A stretch of DNA of 64,000 nt from Cherax quadricarinatus (taxonomy: Eukaryota > Arthropoda > Malacostraca > Decapoda > Parastacidae). The DNA lies in contig NC_091298.1 in the NCBI RefSeq assembly GCF_038502225.1, positions 39,695,925 to 39,759,924 on the forward strand, written 5' to 3'. The notes under the pieces were generated by a model. It was given only the letters and a program-made list of their open reading frames with translations. It did no database searches and was not told where the DNA came from. Shown here one piece after another: positions 1 through 15,486 of the stretch. The translations under genes and the position numbers were made by a program. Within the stretch, counting starts at the first letter, position 1. Each line of letters begins with the position of its first letter.

Positions 1-165
1 ATGAGTATGTGTTCTGGAAAGAGATATGTGTGTAGGTATAAAAATTTGTGCATTTATATATTTCAGGTATGTGTGTAAGTATGAAGTATGCATGATGGTA
101 GGTGGTAAGTATGTAGGTATGAGGCACGAGTGTAAATATGAGGTATGTGTGTAGGTATGAACATT
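1..165. repeat. Degenerate TATG/TGTG-rich low-complexity tract
   Basis: Short words such as GTAGGTATGA and GTATGTGTGTAGGTATG recur with irregular spacing. It looks like a decayed minisatellite. I see no coding signal here. Confidence 0.5.
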
Positions 166-701
166 GATTTCCATACTGATGTCTCTTGAGGTCACATCAG
201 TCGCGCACTTGGCCAGAGACACAGGTTCAGGTTACAATCAGTCATCTCCACTCCGTAGACAACTGTACAGTAGTTGTGCTACCTCCTTCCTGCTGCAATG
301 AAACATTTCACTCTCTTCCTGTTGTTCCTTGTGTTACAGGACTCATCGGGGCAACAGTATGCTTGGGAAAAAACGGGTGAGTTTTTCTAAGAAATTTTCT
401 AAAAACTTTAATATTATTTCATTAATGGAGGGAATTCTTAATTGTCACAGGTAATACTGTGCCTGAGGAATGGGACAGAATCAGTATCTCCACAAGGATA
501 AAAAATCGCGTCCAGTTCTTTGGATTAAGTACGAGTCACCAGCATTAAGGAACTTTCTTTGAGTGGTTTCCTGAACTCAGGCCTTAACATGCACTGAACA
601 CACCGGACGTGATGTCCAGGTAGAGCAAACAAACCATCTCAAGTGAATGAAATGGAGATAGAAATATAATAAATTGAAGTTAATGGTTTATTATAAATAG
701 T
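166..701. other. Unassigned sequence, no gene seen
   Basis: The only open frame (186-380, plus, 64 codons) shows no recognisable domain and no clear exon structure. I also see no repeat family I recognise. Confidence 0.4.
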
Positions 702-1490
702 TAAACAGTCACTGGCCACATTATTTGGTACATCTTTCTAGTACAGGGTAGGGCACCACTTTGCCATCAGAACAACCTGAATTCTTAGTGACATAGATTC
801 AATAAGTGGCTGGAAACATTCATTAGAGATTCTGCTCCTTATTGACTTGATAACATAAAGTATTTGTCGACTGCACATTCATTCTGCAAATATCACTAGA
901 CACCCCATACCAAAGTTTACGCCAAGTTCTGAACCTATCAGCTATGTGTTGCAGCTGAAATTTCGATTTGTCAGACCAAACAACGTTTGTAAATTCTTCA
1001 GCAGTCCAGTTTTGTTTAACCTGAGCCCATTGTAGCCCCAGTATCTTGTTCTTAGCTGAAAGAAGTGAAATCCTGTGAGGCCTTCTGCTTTTGTAACCCA
1101 TTTAATTCAAGGCTCCACATATTTTTGTGATCAGAAATACTCTTCTGCATACAAGTGTTTTAACACATGGTTACTTGAGTTACTGTCTCTCTATTGTCAG
1201 CTTGAATCTGTTTGGTTATTTTCCTCTCCTCTGACTCTTGTCATTGAGGAGTTTTCACTCCCAGAAGTGCCGCTCACTGGATGCTTTGTTTCTCACACCA
1301 TTTTCAGTTGTGGCTGAAAATACCAAGAGGTCAGCAATTTTTGAGATAATCATACCACTCCACCTGGCACAAAAAAAATAATTCCACTGTCAAAGTCACT
1401 GTAAATTACATTTCTTCCTCAATCGGATGTTCAGCATGAACGACGATTGAGCCTCATGACCATGTCTGCATTCTTTTAGACGCTGAGGAG
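702..1490 (-). mobile_element. Tc1-like DNA transposon relic, internally deleted
   Basis: The low-coordinate end carries a TIR-like stretch (CACTGGCCACATTATTTGGTAC, 712-733) of a Tc1-like family that I know from animal genomes with the ends CACTGGCCACTTTATTAGGTAC. The minus strand reads as pieces of a Tc1-type transposase from about 1430 down to 735. Between the first catalytic block and the C-terminal block (around 905-920) several hundred bases are missing compared with the family, so the copy cannot encode an active enzyme. The other TIR is not visible; the element fades just before the (TA)n at 1498. Confidence 0.75.
823..1101 (-). pseudogene. Tc1-like transposase remnant
   Basis: A 92-codon minus-strand open frame contains the linker SRRPHRISLLSAKNK and the block VVWSDKSKFQL. 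The latter holds the first catalytic aspartate of the DD34E triad (WSDESKF in family members). Soon after FRTWRK the reading jumps into the C-terminal part of the family protein. The second Asp and the Glu are therefore missing, which I read as an internal deletion. The N-terminal helix-turn-helix part, expected at 1101-1430, is present only as decayed sequence in other frames. A DDE transposase would cut and paste the element in the nucleus; this one is dead. Confidence 0.7.
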
Positions 1491-1497
1491 TCTAATA

Positions 1498-1560
1498 TAC
1501 ATATACATATATATATAATATATATATAATATATAATATATATATATAATATATATATAT
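1498..1560. repeat. (TA)n-rich microsatellite
   Basis: Interrupted ATATAC/ATATAAT runs directly abut the 3' end of LINE A1. Confidence 0.9.
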
Positions 1561-1594
1561 TTACCTGGAGTTTACCTGGAGAGAGTTCCGGGGG

Positions 1595-2220
1595 TCAACG
1601 CCCCCGCGGCCCGGTCTGAGACCAGGCCTCCTGGTGGATCAGAGCCTGATCAACCAGGCTGTTGCTGCTGGCTGCACGCAAACCAACATACGAGCCACAG
1701 CCCGGCTGATCCGGAACTGACTTTAGGTGCTTGTCCAGTGCCAGCTTGAAGACTGCCAGGGGTCTGTTGGTAATCCCCCTTATGTGTGCTGGGAGGCAGT
1801 TGAACAGTCTCGGGCCCCTGACACTTATTGTATGGTCTCTTAACGTGCTAGTGACACCCCTGCTTTTCATTGGGGGGATGGTGCATCGTCTGCCAAGTCT
1901 TTTGCTTTCGTAATGAGTGATTTTCGTGTGCAAGTTCGGTACTAGTCCCTCTAGGATTTTCCAGGTGTATATAATCATGTATCTCTCCCTCCTGCGTTCC
2001 AGGGAATACAGGTTTAGGAACCTCAAGCGCTCCCAATAATTGAGGTGTTTTATCTCCGTTATGCGCGCCGTGAAAGTTCTCTGTACATTTTCTAGGTCGG
2101 CAATTTCACCTGCCTTGAAAGGTGCTGTGAGTGTGCAGCAATATTCCAGCCTAGATAGAACAAGTGACCTGAAGAGTGTCATCATGGGCTTGGCCTCCCT
2201 AGTTTTGAAGGTTCTCATTA
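1595..2220 (-). pseudogene. LINE A1 ORF2, C-terminal part after the RT domain
   Basis: Open on the minus strand and matching codon by codon the C-terminal thumb/tail region of copies A2 and A3, e.g. LFRSLVLSRLEYCC, VQRTFTARI and GPRLFNCLP. Such post-RT regions of CR1/L2-like LINEs have no known enzymatic motif. It is separated from its own RT (3446-5021) by the inserted LINE B. Confidence 0.8.
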
Positions 2221-3066
2221 CCCACACTATTTGCTGATGACACAACATACGTCTTCTCCCACCCGAGCCCAGTCACGCTAGCCAATACTGTAAATACCGA
2301 ATTACAGAAAATATCTACCTGGATGAGTACTAACAAACTTACACTAAACATTGACAAAACCTACTTCATTCAGTTTGGTAACAGAGCTACAGATGTCCCT
2401 CTTAACATAATGATAAACGGATCACCTATCACAAAGCTAACAGAGGGAAAATTCTTAGGAATCCACCTTGATAATAGACTCAAATTTCATACACATATAC
2501 AACAAATTTCTAAGAAAATTTCCAAGACTGTAGGCATACTATCGAAGATACGGTACTATGCTCCACAGTCAGCCCTCCTGGCCCTATATCACTCTCTTAT
2601 TTACCCCTATCTCACCTATGGAATTTGTGCATGGGGCTCAACAACAAGTAACCATCTCAGACCACTAATTACCCAACAAAAGGCTGCAGTTAGAATGATA
2701 ACAAATTCTCACTACAGGCAGCACACTCCACCAATATTCAATACACTCAACCTACTCACCATACAAAACATCCATACTTATTACTGCACCTATTACATAC
2801 ATAGAACACTCAACTCTGATATTAACCCTCCCCTCAAACATCTCCTTGCCAACCTCAACAGAACACATGACCATAACACAAGGCACAGATCACTCTTTGA
2901 TATTCCTCGTGTCCCTCTCACGCTATGCAAAAACTCAATGCACATAAAAGGCCCTAAAATCTGGAATTCATTACCTGTAAATATAAAAGAAACACTACCT
3001 GTTTATAAATTCAAGTCTCTTCTCAAAGATCACTTACTCACCCAAAACCAAATAAATACTGAATAA
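2221..3066 (+). pseudogene. LINE B reverse transcriptase, C-terminal part
   Basis: The frame is open from 2221 to the stop at 3064-3066, and the usual ATG at 2323 is internal to it. It starts with LFADDTTYVF, the catalytic YADD-box of the RT. It continues through the thumb with KLTLNIDKTYFIQF and GKFLGIHLDNRL, then YPYLTYGICAWG and GPKIWNSLP, which are characteristic of jockey-superfamily (CR1/L2-like) LINE C-termini. No stop or frameshift is visible in this stretch. The endonuclease and RT motifs upstream of FADD are missing, so it is inactive. No host function is implied. Confidence 0.85.
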
Positions 3067-3416
3067 CTGAACCTTATAAATTGTATATCTTAAATGTTTC
3101 TCACAATTATATCACATAAATGTTAAACCTAAAACCCAATCTAACTTTATTATTTTTTAAATACACTACCTAACAGAATACTCCATTCTACTGAATTTAT
3201 AACAATGCATGCAACCATATGACCTGTCTTTGTAATACTCACTTGTGCTTTATAGTAATCAGTTTACATTAATGTTTTTCACTGATTTCATCATTGCTTA
3301 GTTAATCTTAAGTTAATTTTAAGCCAGCCCGTAATGCTATGCATAGTATAAGTGGCTTTGGCATGCTGCTCTTATCTGTATTTTTTTTTGTACCTCTGTA
3401 AGTGTGCTCAAATTAT
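3067..3416 (+). other. LINE B 3' untranslated region
   Basis: AT-rich non-coding sequence between the LINE B stop codon and its AAAT-rich tail. No other gene is visible. Confidence 0.65.
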
Positions 3417-3445
3417 AAATAAATAAATAAAATAAATAAATAAAT

Positions 3446-5818
<2,373 letters not shown>

Positions 5819-5828
5819 CATACATATA

Positions 5829-5908
<80 letters not shown>

Positions 5909-5915
5909 ATATACA
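5819..5915. repeat. (TA)n microsatellite
   Basis: TA runs interrupted by TATACATA and TATTATA. Confidence 0.95.
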
Positions 5916-6116
5916 CCTTACACCTGTTGTCCTGTTCACCTAGCAGCAAATAGGTACCTGGGTGTTAGTCGACTGGTGTGGGTCGCATCCTGGGGGACAA
6001 GATTAAGGACCCCAATGGAAGTAAGTTAAACAGTCCTCGATGACGCACTGACTTTCTTGGGTTATCCTGGGTGGCTAACCCTCAGGGGTTAAAAATCCGA
6101 ACGAAATCTTATCTTA

Positions 6117-6119
<3 letters not shown>
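5916..6119 (+). mobile_element. SINE-like short interspersed repeat
   Basis: A 200-bp non-coding block flanked by (TA)n on both sides. It carries CACCTAGCAGCAAATAGGTACC and GGGTTATCCTGGGTGGCTAACC, and ends in AATCTTATCTTATCTATA, a short A/T-rich repeat tail. I recognise the block from memory as a common decapod interspersed repeat. I cannot find convincing Pol III A and B boxes, so it may be a LINE 3' fragment rather than a true SINE. Confidence 0.55.

Positions 6120-6200
<81 letters not shown>
6120..6200. repeat. (TA)n microsatellite
   Basis: About 80 bp of pure TA. Confidence 0.97.
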
Positions 6201-7950
<1,750 letters not shown>

Positions 7951-7970
7951 TATATATAAGTAGTAATGAT

Positions 7971-8105
7971 TTCTACGGAGCGCCCTATTCTACAGAGCGG
8001 TCTTTTCTACAGAGCGGTCTCCTCCCGAAAAGGCCTTCTACAGAGTGGTCTCCTCCCGAAAAGGCCTTCTACAGAGCGCCATATTCTACAGAGCGGTCTC
8101 CTCTG
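7971..8105 (+). repeat. Subterminal TTCTACAGAGCGGTC repeats
   Basis: Six degenerate copies of TTCTAC(A/G)GAG(C/T)G, two of them separated by CTCCTCCCGAAAAGGCC. The right end of the element has a single copy. Clustered subterminal repeats are where transposases of several DNA-transposon families bind; that role here is inference. Confidence 0.6.
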
Positions 8106-8260
8106 AGCGGACTCCTTCTGCACCGTGCCGCGCCCGCGCGCCCGCCCGACCGGGGCCCGCCCGCCCCGACCCGCGCCTGCCCTCGCGCCTGCCTGCACCT
8201 TCTGCAGCGCCTTCTGCTCCGTCGTCCGGATCGCCCCCGCTCCCCGAATTTTTTTCCGAT
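8106..8260. other. GC-rich block inside the foldback element end
   Basis: Dense CGCGCCCGCGCGCCCGCC-type sequence in otherwise AT-rich surroundings. The mirrored block is at 19165-19285. It is CpG-rich and lacks a credible coding frame. Confidence 0.6.
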
Positions 8261-8951
8261 TTTTTTCGAATTTTTTTTTGAATTTCATTTTCTTGTGGTC
8301 TCCATCTCCTTGGATCAAATTTTTGGTTTCCCCCTATGGGTACCCCTCCCACCACCCACTTCCACCCCAAATATTTCTGCTCCATCTCCTCGGATAAACA
8401 CCCTCTAAACCATATATTTCTCCTCCACTTCCATGGATCAAGTTTTTTGGATTCCCCCCTATGGGGTTTCGAAATTCTTATGATCTCCTTGGATCAAGTT
8501 TTTTTGGATTCCCCCCCCTATGGGGTTTCGAAATTCTTATGATCTCCTCGGATCAACACCCTCCCCCCACACCTCCCACCACCCACTTTTACCCCCAAAT
8601 ATTCCTGCTCTCCAATACCTCGGATCAACATCCTCCCCCACACCTCCCCTCCATCTCCTTGGATCAAGTTTTTCTTGATATCAATAATACAAAGACTCCA
8701 CTTCCTCGGATCAAGTTTTTGAGGTTCTCCTTCCCACTTTCACCCCCATCCCAAAATTTTTTTCGAATTTCTTTTGAATTTCATTTTCTTGTGGTCTCCT
8801 TCTCTTCGGATCAATTCGATATCAATAATACAAAGATTCCATCTCCTTGGATCAAGTTTTTTTGGATTCCCCCCTCTGGGGGGTAAGCAGACATGGTACT
8901 TTCTCTTACTACAGGTCTAAACAAGTGTGACGTCACCCCACCTGTGTTTAC

Positions 8952-9083
8952 TCGGCGGTCAGTGACGTCACGTGATGACCTCACACACACAGGCTGAATC
9001 TTGTCGACCAAATGGACTCCCCCTATGTCAGTGACGTCACGTGATGACCTCACACACACAGGCTGAATCTTGTCGACCGAACA
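8952..9083 (+). repeat. Tandem duplication carrying TGACGTCACGTGA motifs
   Basis: CAGTGACGTCACGTGATGACC...GGCTGAATCTTGTCGACC occurs twice, about 78 bp apart. The right arm has it once (18395-18440). TGACGTCA is the palindromic CRE/ATF site and TCACGTGA an E-box-like palindrome; regulatory use is inference. Confidence 0.65.
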
Positions 9084-10798
9084 TTACCTGGAGTTTACCT
9101 GGAGAGAGTTCTGGGGGTCAATGCTCCCGCGGCCCGGTCTGTGACCAGGCCTCCCGGTGGATCAGAGCCTGATAAACCAGGCTGTTACTGCTGGCTGCAC
9201 GCAAACCAACGTACGAGCCACAGCCCGGCTGGTCAGGAACCGACTTTAGGTGCTTGTCCAGAGCCAGCTTGAAGACTGCGAAGGGTCTGTTGGTAATCCC
9301 CCTTATGTATGCTGGGAGGCAGTTGAACAGTCTCGGGCCCCTGACACTTATTGTATGGTCTCTTAACGTGCTAGTGACACCCCTGCTTTTCATTGGGGGG
9401 ATGTTGCATCGTCTGCCAAGTCTTTTGCTTTCGTAGTGAGAGATTTTCGTGTGCAAGTTCGGTACTAGTCCCTCTAGGATTTTCCAGGTGTATATAATCA
9501 TGTATCTCTCCCGCCTGGATTCCAGGGAATACAGGTTTAGGAACCTCAAGCACTCCCAGTAATTGAGGTGTTTTATCTCCGTTATGCGCGCCGTGAAGGT
9601 TCTCTGTACATTTTCTAGGTCAGCAATTTCACCTGCCTTGAAAGGTGCTGTTAGTGTGCAGCAATATTCCAGCCTAGATAGAACAAGTGACCTGAAGAGT
9701 GTCATCATGAGCTTGGCATCCCTAGTTTTGAAGGTTCTCAATATCCATCCTGTCATTTTTCTAGCAGATGCGATTGATACAATGTTATGGTCCTTGAAGG
9801 TGAGATCCTCTGACATGATCACTCCCAGGTCTTTGACGTTGGTGTTTCGCTCTATTTTGTGGCCAGAATTTGTTTTGTACTCTGATGAAGATTTAATTTC
9901 CTCGTGTTTACCATATCTGAGTAATTGAAATTTCTCATCGTTGAACTTCATATTGTTTTCTGCAGCCTACTGAAAGATTTGGTTGATGTCCGCCTGGAGC
10001 CTTGCAGTGTCTGCAATGGAAGACACTGTCATGCAGATTCGGGTGTCATCTGCAAAGGAAGACACGGTGCTGTGGCTGACATCCTTGTCTATGTCGGATA
10101 TGAGGATGAGGAACAAGATGGGAGCGAGTACTGTGCCTTGTGGAACAGAGCCTTTCACTGTAGCTGCCTCGGACTTTACTCTGTTGACGACTACTCTCTG
10201 TGTTCTGTTAGTGAGGAAATTATAGATCCATCGACCGACTTTTCCTGTTATTCCTTTAGCACGCATTTTGTGCGCTATTACGCCATGGTCACACTTGTCG
10301 AAGGCTTTTGCAAAGTCTGTATATATTACATCTGCATTCTTTTTGTCTTCTAGTGCATCTAGGACCTTGTCGTAGTGATCCAATAGTTGAGACAGACAGG
10401 AACGACCTGTTCTAAACCCATGTTGCCCTGGGTTGTGTAACTGATGGGTTTCTAGATGGGTGGTGATCTTGCTTCTTAGGACCCTTTCAAAGATTTTTAT
10501 GATATGGGATGTTAGTGCTATCGGTCTGTAGTTCTTTGCTATTGCTTTACTGCCCCCTTTGTGGAGTGGGACTATGTCTGTTGTTTTTAGTAACTGTGGG
10601 ACGACCCCCGTGTCCATGCTCACTCTCCATAGGATGGAAAAGGCTCGTGATAGGGGCTTCTTGCAGTTCTTGATGAACACGGAGTTCCATGAGTCTGGCC
10701 CTGGGGCAGAGTGCATGGGCATGTCATTTATCGCCTGTTCGAAGTCATTTGGCGTCAGGATAACATCGGATAGGCTTGTGTTAACCAAATTCTGTGGC
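9084..10798 (-). mobile_element. LINE family A copy A2, inserted in the P1 left arm
   Basis: The 3' end TTACCTGGAGTTTACCTGGAG starts at 9084. Homology to A1 ends at TTCTGTGGC (10798), after which the sequence returns to the P1 arm. The mirrored arm reads straight through (CGACCGAACATTAACTTAAAATGCATGATAACAC reversed, 18361-18395). This shows the empty site and the loss of about 13 bp at the insertion. 5'-truncated; no endonuclease or ORF1. Confidence 0.9.
9118..10798 (-). pseudogene. LINE A2 reverse transcriptase with a single nonsense codon
   Basis: Two open frames (9967-10798 and 9118-9951) are the same reading frame, separated by one stop codon (9967-9969) and five sense codons. Copy A1 has TGG (Trp, in IFQWAAEN) at the stop position. 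RT motifs present are KNYRPIALTSHIIKIF, GQHGFRTGRSCLS, YTDFAKAFDKCDHG, SVPQGTVLAPILF and SFADDTRICM, with catalytic residues intact. Apart from the truncation this stop is the only obvious lesion, so A2 is a relatively recent copy. Confidence 0.88.
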
Positions 10799-11904
10799 AG
10801 GATAACACTAATACATAGTATTTTCATTTGTTTATTATACAACAAATACATTTCATATACATTTCATATACATTTCATATACATCCAACAAAAAAAATAC
10901 AAATTCATTGAAAAAAAGGTACAATTCATTGACGTAGAGTAATTCTTCTTCTCTTGAAGAAATTTTGTGCATTTTTGTTCTGGATCTTCTTCGTCGTCAC
11001 CATCTCAGTATTACACATTTCATATACAACATAGGGAAAACATTACACATTTTCACTCTTAACCCAGGATAACCCAAATAATTCCTCATTTTTTCGTTAA
11101 TACCCACAACAATCCACATTTTCTTTACAAAGTTCAACAAAAGATTCACTCTCCTCAATTCTAGATATTTTTCCCGTTTTAACTATTTCATCAGAAAAAG
11201 TCTGGCGAATCGTATCTGACCGATCTCAGATAACATCTCAGGTCACTCCCCCACGAAGCAACCTTCTCTCTCTCCTTACCCCTTCTCCCCACCTTCTAAA
11301 CCCTCACTCTCCCACCAACATCTCACTACAAAACATCCCCCAAATTACTTTGAACTCTCTCATAAATCATTGAATACTCACAAAAATACATTTGAACATT
11401 TCCAAACAAAACCGAAACACTTCCAAAATATCATTTTGAATACTTCCAAATAAGATTTGACATCTCTAATTTTTCTACACTTATATTATTTCATTAAATT
11501 ACAACTCATCCCCCAAACTCCTCCCTCAGTCTCCAGACTTTACAACATTATCATAAAAACTAACTCAGACACTTATGAGACATTTTACCAAAACTAACAC
11601 AAACACCCCCACACACCTCACTTTATTTTGAACAACACCCACAACCCACAACACCCCACAACCCTCATCACTGTAACCAAGATATTCACAAAATTCTATG
11701 ACCACCTAACAAACACAGACAACTCACTTTACTTTGAACACTACCAAAAACACCATCAATTACCATTGAATACTCCAAAAACATCATTCGAACACCCCCA
11801 AATCACCAGTGAATACTCCCAGAACACCTTCAAAAATATTCTTGCACATCATTTGAACACCATCAAAAACATCATCAAACTCCTTTAAATACTCCCAAAT
11901 ACAC

Positions 11905-11995
11905 CACTGAATACTACTAAAACACCACTGAATACTACTAAAACACCACTGAATACTACTAAAACACCACTGAATACAGTCAAAACACCACCAAA
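11905..11995 (+). repeat. 21-bp tandem repeat in the P1 left arm
   Basis: CCACTGAATACTACTAAAACA is repeated about four times head to tail. Degenerate relatives (GAATACT-CCAAAACA-CC) are scattered through the A/C-rich arm and, inverted, through the right arm. Confidence 0.75.
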
Positions 11996-12401
11996 ATTAC
12001 CATAAACTAAGTTCAACATTTACCTATGAATACTCCAAAAACATCATTTGAACACATTTAAAAACATCATCAAACTCCTTTGAATACTACCAAAACATCA
12101 CTGAATACTGCCCAAACACTACTAAAAATCACCAGAAACTAAGATCAACACTACCAGCTAATACCCATTTTATAGAAATCCTCACAATTTTTTTTCTTAA
12201 ATATAATGCACATTCCTCCCTAAACTCACTAAATTTCTAATAAAATCCATCTCCTCAAATCCACATAGTTTAATATTATACTCATAACCCACAATTTTTC
12301 TCATTTTAACTATTTCATCAGAAAAAGTCACCACAACTCTTACAACTTATAACCACTTTTCGATAAATTCACTAGTCACAATTTTACATATTACGAAGTT
12401 A

Positions 12402-12402
<1 letters not shown>

Positions 12403-12499
<97 letters not shown>
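12403..12499. repeat. (AC)n microsatellite
   Basis: About 97 bp of pure AC immediately 5' of LINE E1. Confidence 0.97.
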
Positions 12500-12500
<1 letters not shown>

Positions 12501-13546
12501 GAGGCAGCAACGAGTCATGGTACGTGAAGAGGTATCACAGTGGGCGCCTGTTACGAGCGGGGTCCCACAGGGGTCACTTCTAGGACCAGTGCTATTTTTG
12601 ATATATGTGAACGACATGATGGAAGGAATAGACTCTGAAGTGTCCCTATTCGCAGATGACGTGAAGTTGATGAGAAGAATTAAATCGGACGAGGATGAGG
12701 CAGGACTGCAAAGAGACCTGGAGAGGCTGGACATGTGGTCCAGTAACTGGCTTCTCGAATTCAATCCAGCCAAATGCAAAGTCATGAAGATTGGGGAGGG
12801 GCAAAGAAGACCGCAGACAGAGTATAGGCTAGGTGGACAAAGACTACAGACCTCACTCAGGGAGAAAGACCTTGGGGTGACCATAACACCGAGCACATCA
12901 CCGGAGGCACACATCAACCAAATAACCGCTGCAGCATACGGGCGCCTGGCAAACCTGAGAATAGCATTCCGATACCTTAAGAAGGAATCGTTCAAGACAC
13001 TGTACACTGTGTATGTTAGGCCCATACTGGAGTATGCAGCAAGAGTCTGGAACCCACACCTGATCAAGCACGTCAAGAAGTTAGAGAAAGTACAAAGGTT
13101 TGCAACAAGGCTAGTCCCAGAGCTCAAGGGAATGTCGTACGAGGAAAGGTTAAGGGAAATCGGACTGACGACACTGGAGGACAGAAGGGTCAGGGGAGAC
13201 AAGATAACGACATACAAGATACTGCGGGGAATAGACAAGGTGGACAGAGATAGGATGTTCCAGAGAGGGGACACAGGGACAAGGGGTCACAACTGGAAGC
13301 TGAAGACTCAGACGAGTCACAGGGACGTTAGGAAGTATTTCTTCAGTCATAGAGTTGTCAGCAAGTGGAATAGCCTAGCAAGTGAAGTAGTGGAGGCAGG
13401 AACCATACATAGTTTTAAGAAGAGGTATGACAAAGCTCAGGAAGCAGAGAGAGAGAGGATCCAGTAGCGATCAGTGAAGAGGCGGGGCCAGGAGCTTAGT
13501 CTCGACCCCTGGAACCACAATTAGGTGAGTACAATTAGGTGAGTAC
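12500..13546 (+). mobile_element. CR1-like LINE family E copy E1, inserted in (AC)n of the P1 left arm
   Basis: 5'-truncated inside the RT. It ends with two CAATTAGGTGAGTA repeats followed by ACACACAC. The mirrored arm positions (17138-17178 and 17704-17745) hold plain (GT)n with no LINE. The target was therefore an (AC)n tract. Confidence 0.88.
12517..13467 (+). pseudogene. LINE E1 reverse transcriptase, C-terminal part, frame intact
   Basis: 316 codons without interruption, open slightly upstream into the GGCAGCAACGAGTCATGG region. It contains VTSGVPQGSLLGPVLFLIYV (RT motif B), SLFADDVKLM (catalytic FADD), SSNWLLEFNPAKCKVMKI, EKDLGVTITPS, YVRPILEYAARVWNPH and the C-terminal NSLASEVVEAGTIHSFK. 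These motifs are characteristic of CR1-type LINEs. The N-terminal RT motifs and the endonuclease are absent, so it cannot move on its own. It is the least damaged E copy by frame. Confidence 0.88.
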
Positions 13547-15448
13547 ACACACACCCACACCTCACTTTACTTTGAACACCTTCAAAACACTCTCATACAT
13601 CATCATTTGAGACCACCTTTTCTCAATATCTCTTAAGAAATATTCTCTCATCCACAACCTTTATCATCTCACTACAGAACAACCCCAAGATTACTTCGAA
13701 CACTCTCATAAATCATTTGAATACTCTCATAAACACCTTTGAACATTTCCAAACAGCACTGAAGCACTTCCAAAATATCATTTTGAATACTCCCAAATAA
13801 GATTTATCATCTCTAATTTATCTACACTTACACATTTCATTAACTGAAATTACAACTCATCCACCATACTACTCCCTCAGTCTCCGGACTTTACAACATT
13901 ATCACAAAAACTAACTCATACACTTATGACATGACACATTTTACCAAAACTACACAAACACACCCACACACACCACACTTTACTTTGTACAACACCAAAA
14001 GCAACATCAATTACCTTTGATTACTCCAAAAACATCAACAAACTCCTTTGAATACTCCCAAAACACCACTGAATACTACCAAAACAGCACCGAATACTGC
14101 CCAAACAACACTAAAAATCACCAGAAACTAAGATCAACACCACCAACTAACACCCATTTTATAGAAATCCCCTCAAATCACTATAACCAAGACGATCCCA
14201 CTCACCTCAGACTATTACATAACATGAGCGCAACAACAACAAAAAAAAACATTCTCCAGCTACTACAACACCACCTACTACACTCTGGCTCCTACGTTGT
14301 GATGGGTCGTCGGGGTTTTAAAACATCTCTAGGTGATATACGGATGAATAAGAAAGGATGTTTTAGGGATGATGAGGGTGAGAAATGTGATATGTAACAT
14401 AGATGAGAAATGAAAAATGTGGTATGAATATTCATTTTGAGAAAAAAAATGTGTAAAACAGTTTTATGTTTCGATGATTATAACATAAATTTGGTTGGTA
14501 AATTGTATTAATATTTTTTGTTGATGAATAGTTAACATGAACTTAGTAAAGTGATTGTGTATTAGTTGGAGGTGTGTGACTTAGTTCTGGTAATGTCTCA
14601 TGACATGGTAAATTTTTTTTGTGCTTGTGTTTTATATTTATTGTTAATATGTCAAGTATAGGTTTTGGTGTATGTCTTAGTTATGATGTGTATGTCTTAG
14701 TTGGAGGTGAATGGTGTGTATGTCTCGTGTCTTAAATTTGTGATTGAAATGTATAAGTTGCGGGTGTCTGTGTATTATTATTATTTTTTTTTTTTTGGTG
14801 ATGGTGATATGTTATAGTGTTCATGTTATGTTATAGATGTTGGTGGAAGTGTCGTGGTATTTTTTGTGTATGTCTTATTTTTGTGCGAATGTTTAAAAAA
14901 TAAGTGTTTTCAGTGATCACAGTAGTTTTGAGATGCATGATCTTAGATTTTTGGTGATCTTGGTGATGAATGTTGATAGATAATGGCAAACATGATATGG
15001 AATTACTGATCGTGATTTTTGTGTGAATGTTTATAAAAATGAGTGTTTTCTGTGATCTTGGTGGTGGGATCATAAAATCTGGTAATCGTCTTGGTTATAG
15101 TGTTCTTAGATATTGTGGGTACAACAGGTTGAAACAAGGTGGGTTGAGTGTGATGTTACTGACCACCAAGTAAACACAGATGGGAGAGTGAAGTCACTGG
15201 AGGTGACCTCGCCGGTCCTGTGGGGTGTGACATCGTGTGTTGGTGGTAGTGAGGTGAGTGCGCTTATTGTCAAATATGACTTTTTGTGTGAATGTTTATA
15301 AAAAATGAGTGTTTTCTGTGATATTAGTGGTTTTTGAGGTAAGTGAATATGGGTGTTTTGTTGTTAGTGGTTGTCTTAGATTTATGTGTGTACAAGACAT
15401 ACTTTCAGTTGATGGTGATCATGTACTAAGTGTTTGTGAATTAGGTTT

Positions 15449-15450
15449 GT

Positions 15451-15483
<33 letters not shown>
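15449..15483. repeat. Poly-T tract
   Basis: Thirty or more consecutive T, within the central region of P1. Confidence 0.9.

Positions 15484-15486
<3 letters not shown>

Larger units (their letters stand above)
2221..3445 (+). mobile_element. Non-LTR retrotransposon family B, 5'-truncated, nested in A1
   Basis: Opposite in strand to its host. The uninterrupted A2 and A3 copies read straight across the GGTTCTCATTATCCATCC-type junction, whereas here 1.2 kb lies between CTCATTA (ends 2220) and TCCATCC (starts 3446). The insert ends in an AAATAAATAAATAAAATAAA tail (3417-3445), typical of LINE retrotransposition. I cannot see a clear target-site duplication. It begins exactly at the RT FADD motif, so over half of the element was lost at insertion. 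Confidence 0.85.
7958..9083 (+). repeat. P1 left outer inverted arm
   Basis: Pairs with 18382-19328. Order: subterminal TTCTACAGAGCGGTC-like copies, a GC-rich block, repeated (C)TCCTTGGATCAAG blocks, GTAAGCAGACATGGTACTTTC, then the TGACGTCA region ending ATCTTGTCGACCGAACAT. Open frames across it (for example 8125-8397 and 8461-8886) are simple-sequence Pro/Phe/Ser translations without a domain, so I do not call genes. Confidence 0.8.
10799..14290 (+). repeat. P1 left inner arm, A/C-rich
   Basis: Matches the reverse complement of parts of 16440-18366, with rearrangements. Landmarks in both: ACATTTCATATACATTTC, CTGGATCTTCTTCGTCGTCACCATCTCAG, CGATCTC(A/G)GATAACATCTCAGGTCA and ACTATTTCATCAGAAAAAGTC. 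The plus strand is strikingly poor in G. Several blocks (CACCTCACTTTACTTTGAACA, CATCTCACTACA) recur within the arm, so it has also grown by internal duplication. No coding frame is credible. Confidence 0.7.

Noticed and set aside
5916..6119. tRNA gene
   Set aside because: No cloverleaf and no clear A or B box; it is a repeat with an ATCTT-rich tail.
8007..8886. Pro-, Arg- and Phe-rich open frames in the foldback element end
   Set aside because: Overlapping frames on both strands of GC-rich or pyrimidine-rich repeats, with no domain and no conservation of frame in the mirrored arm.
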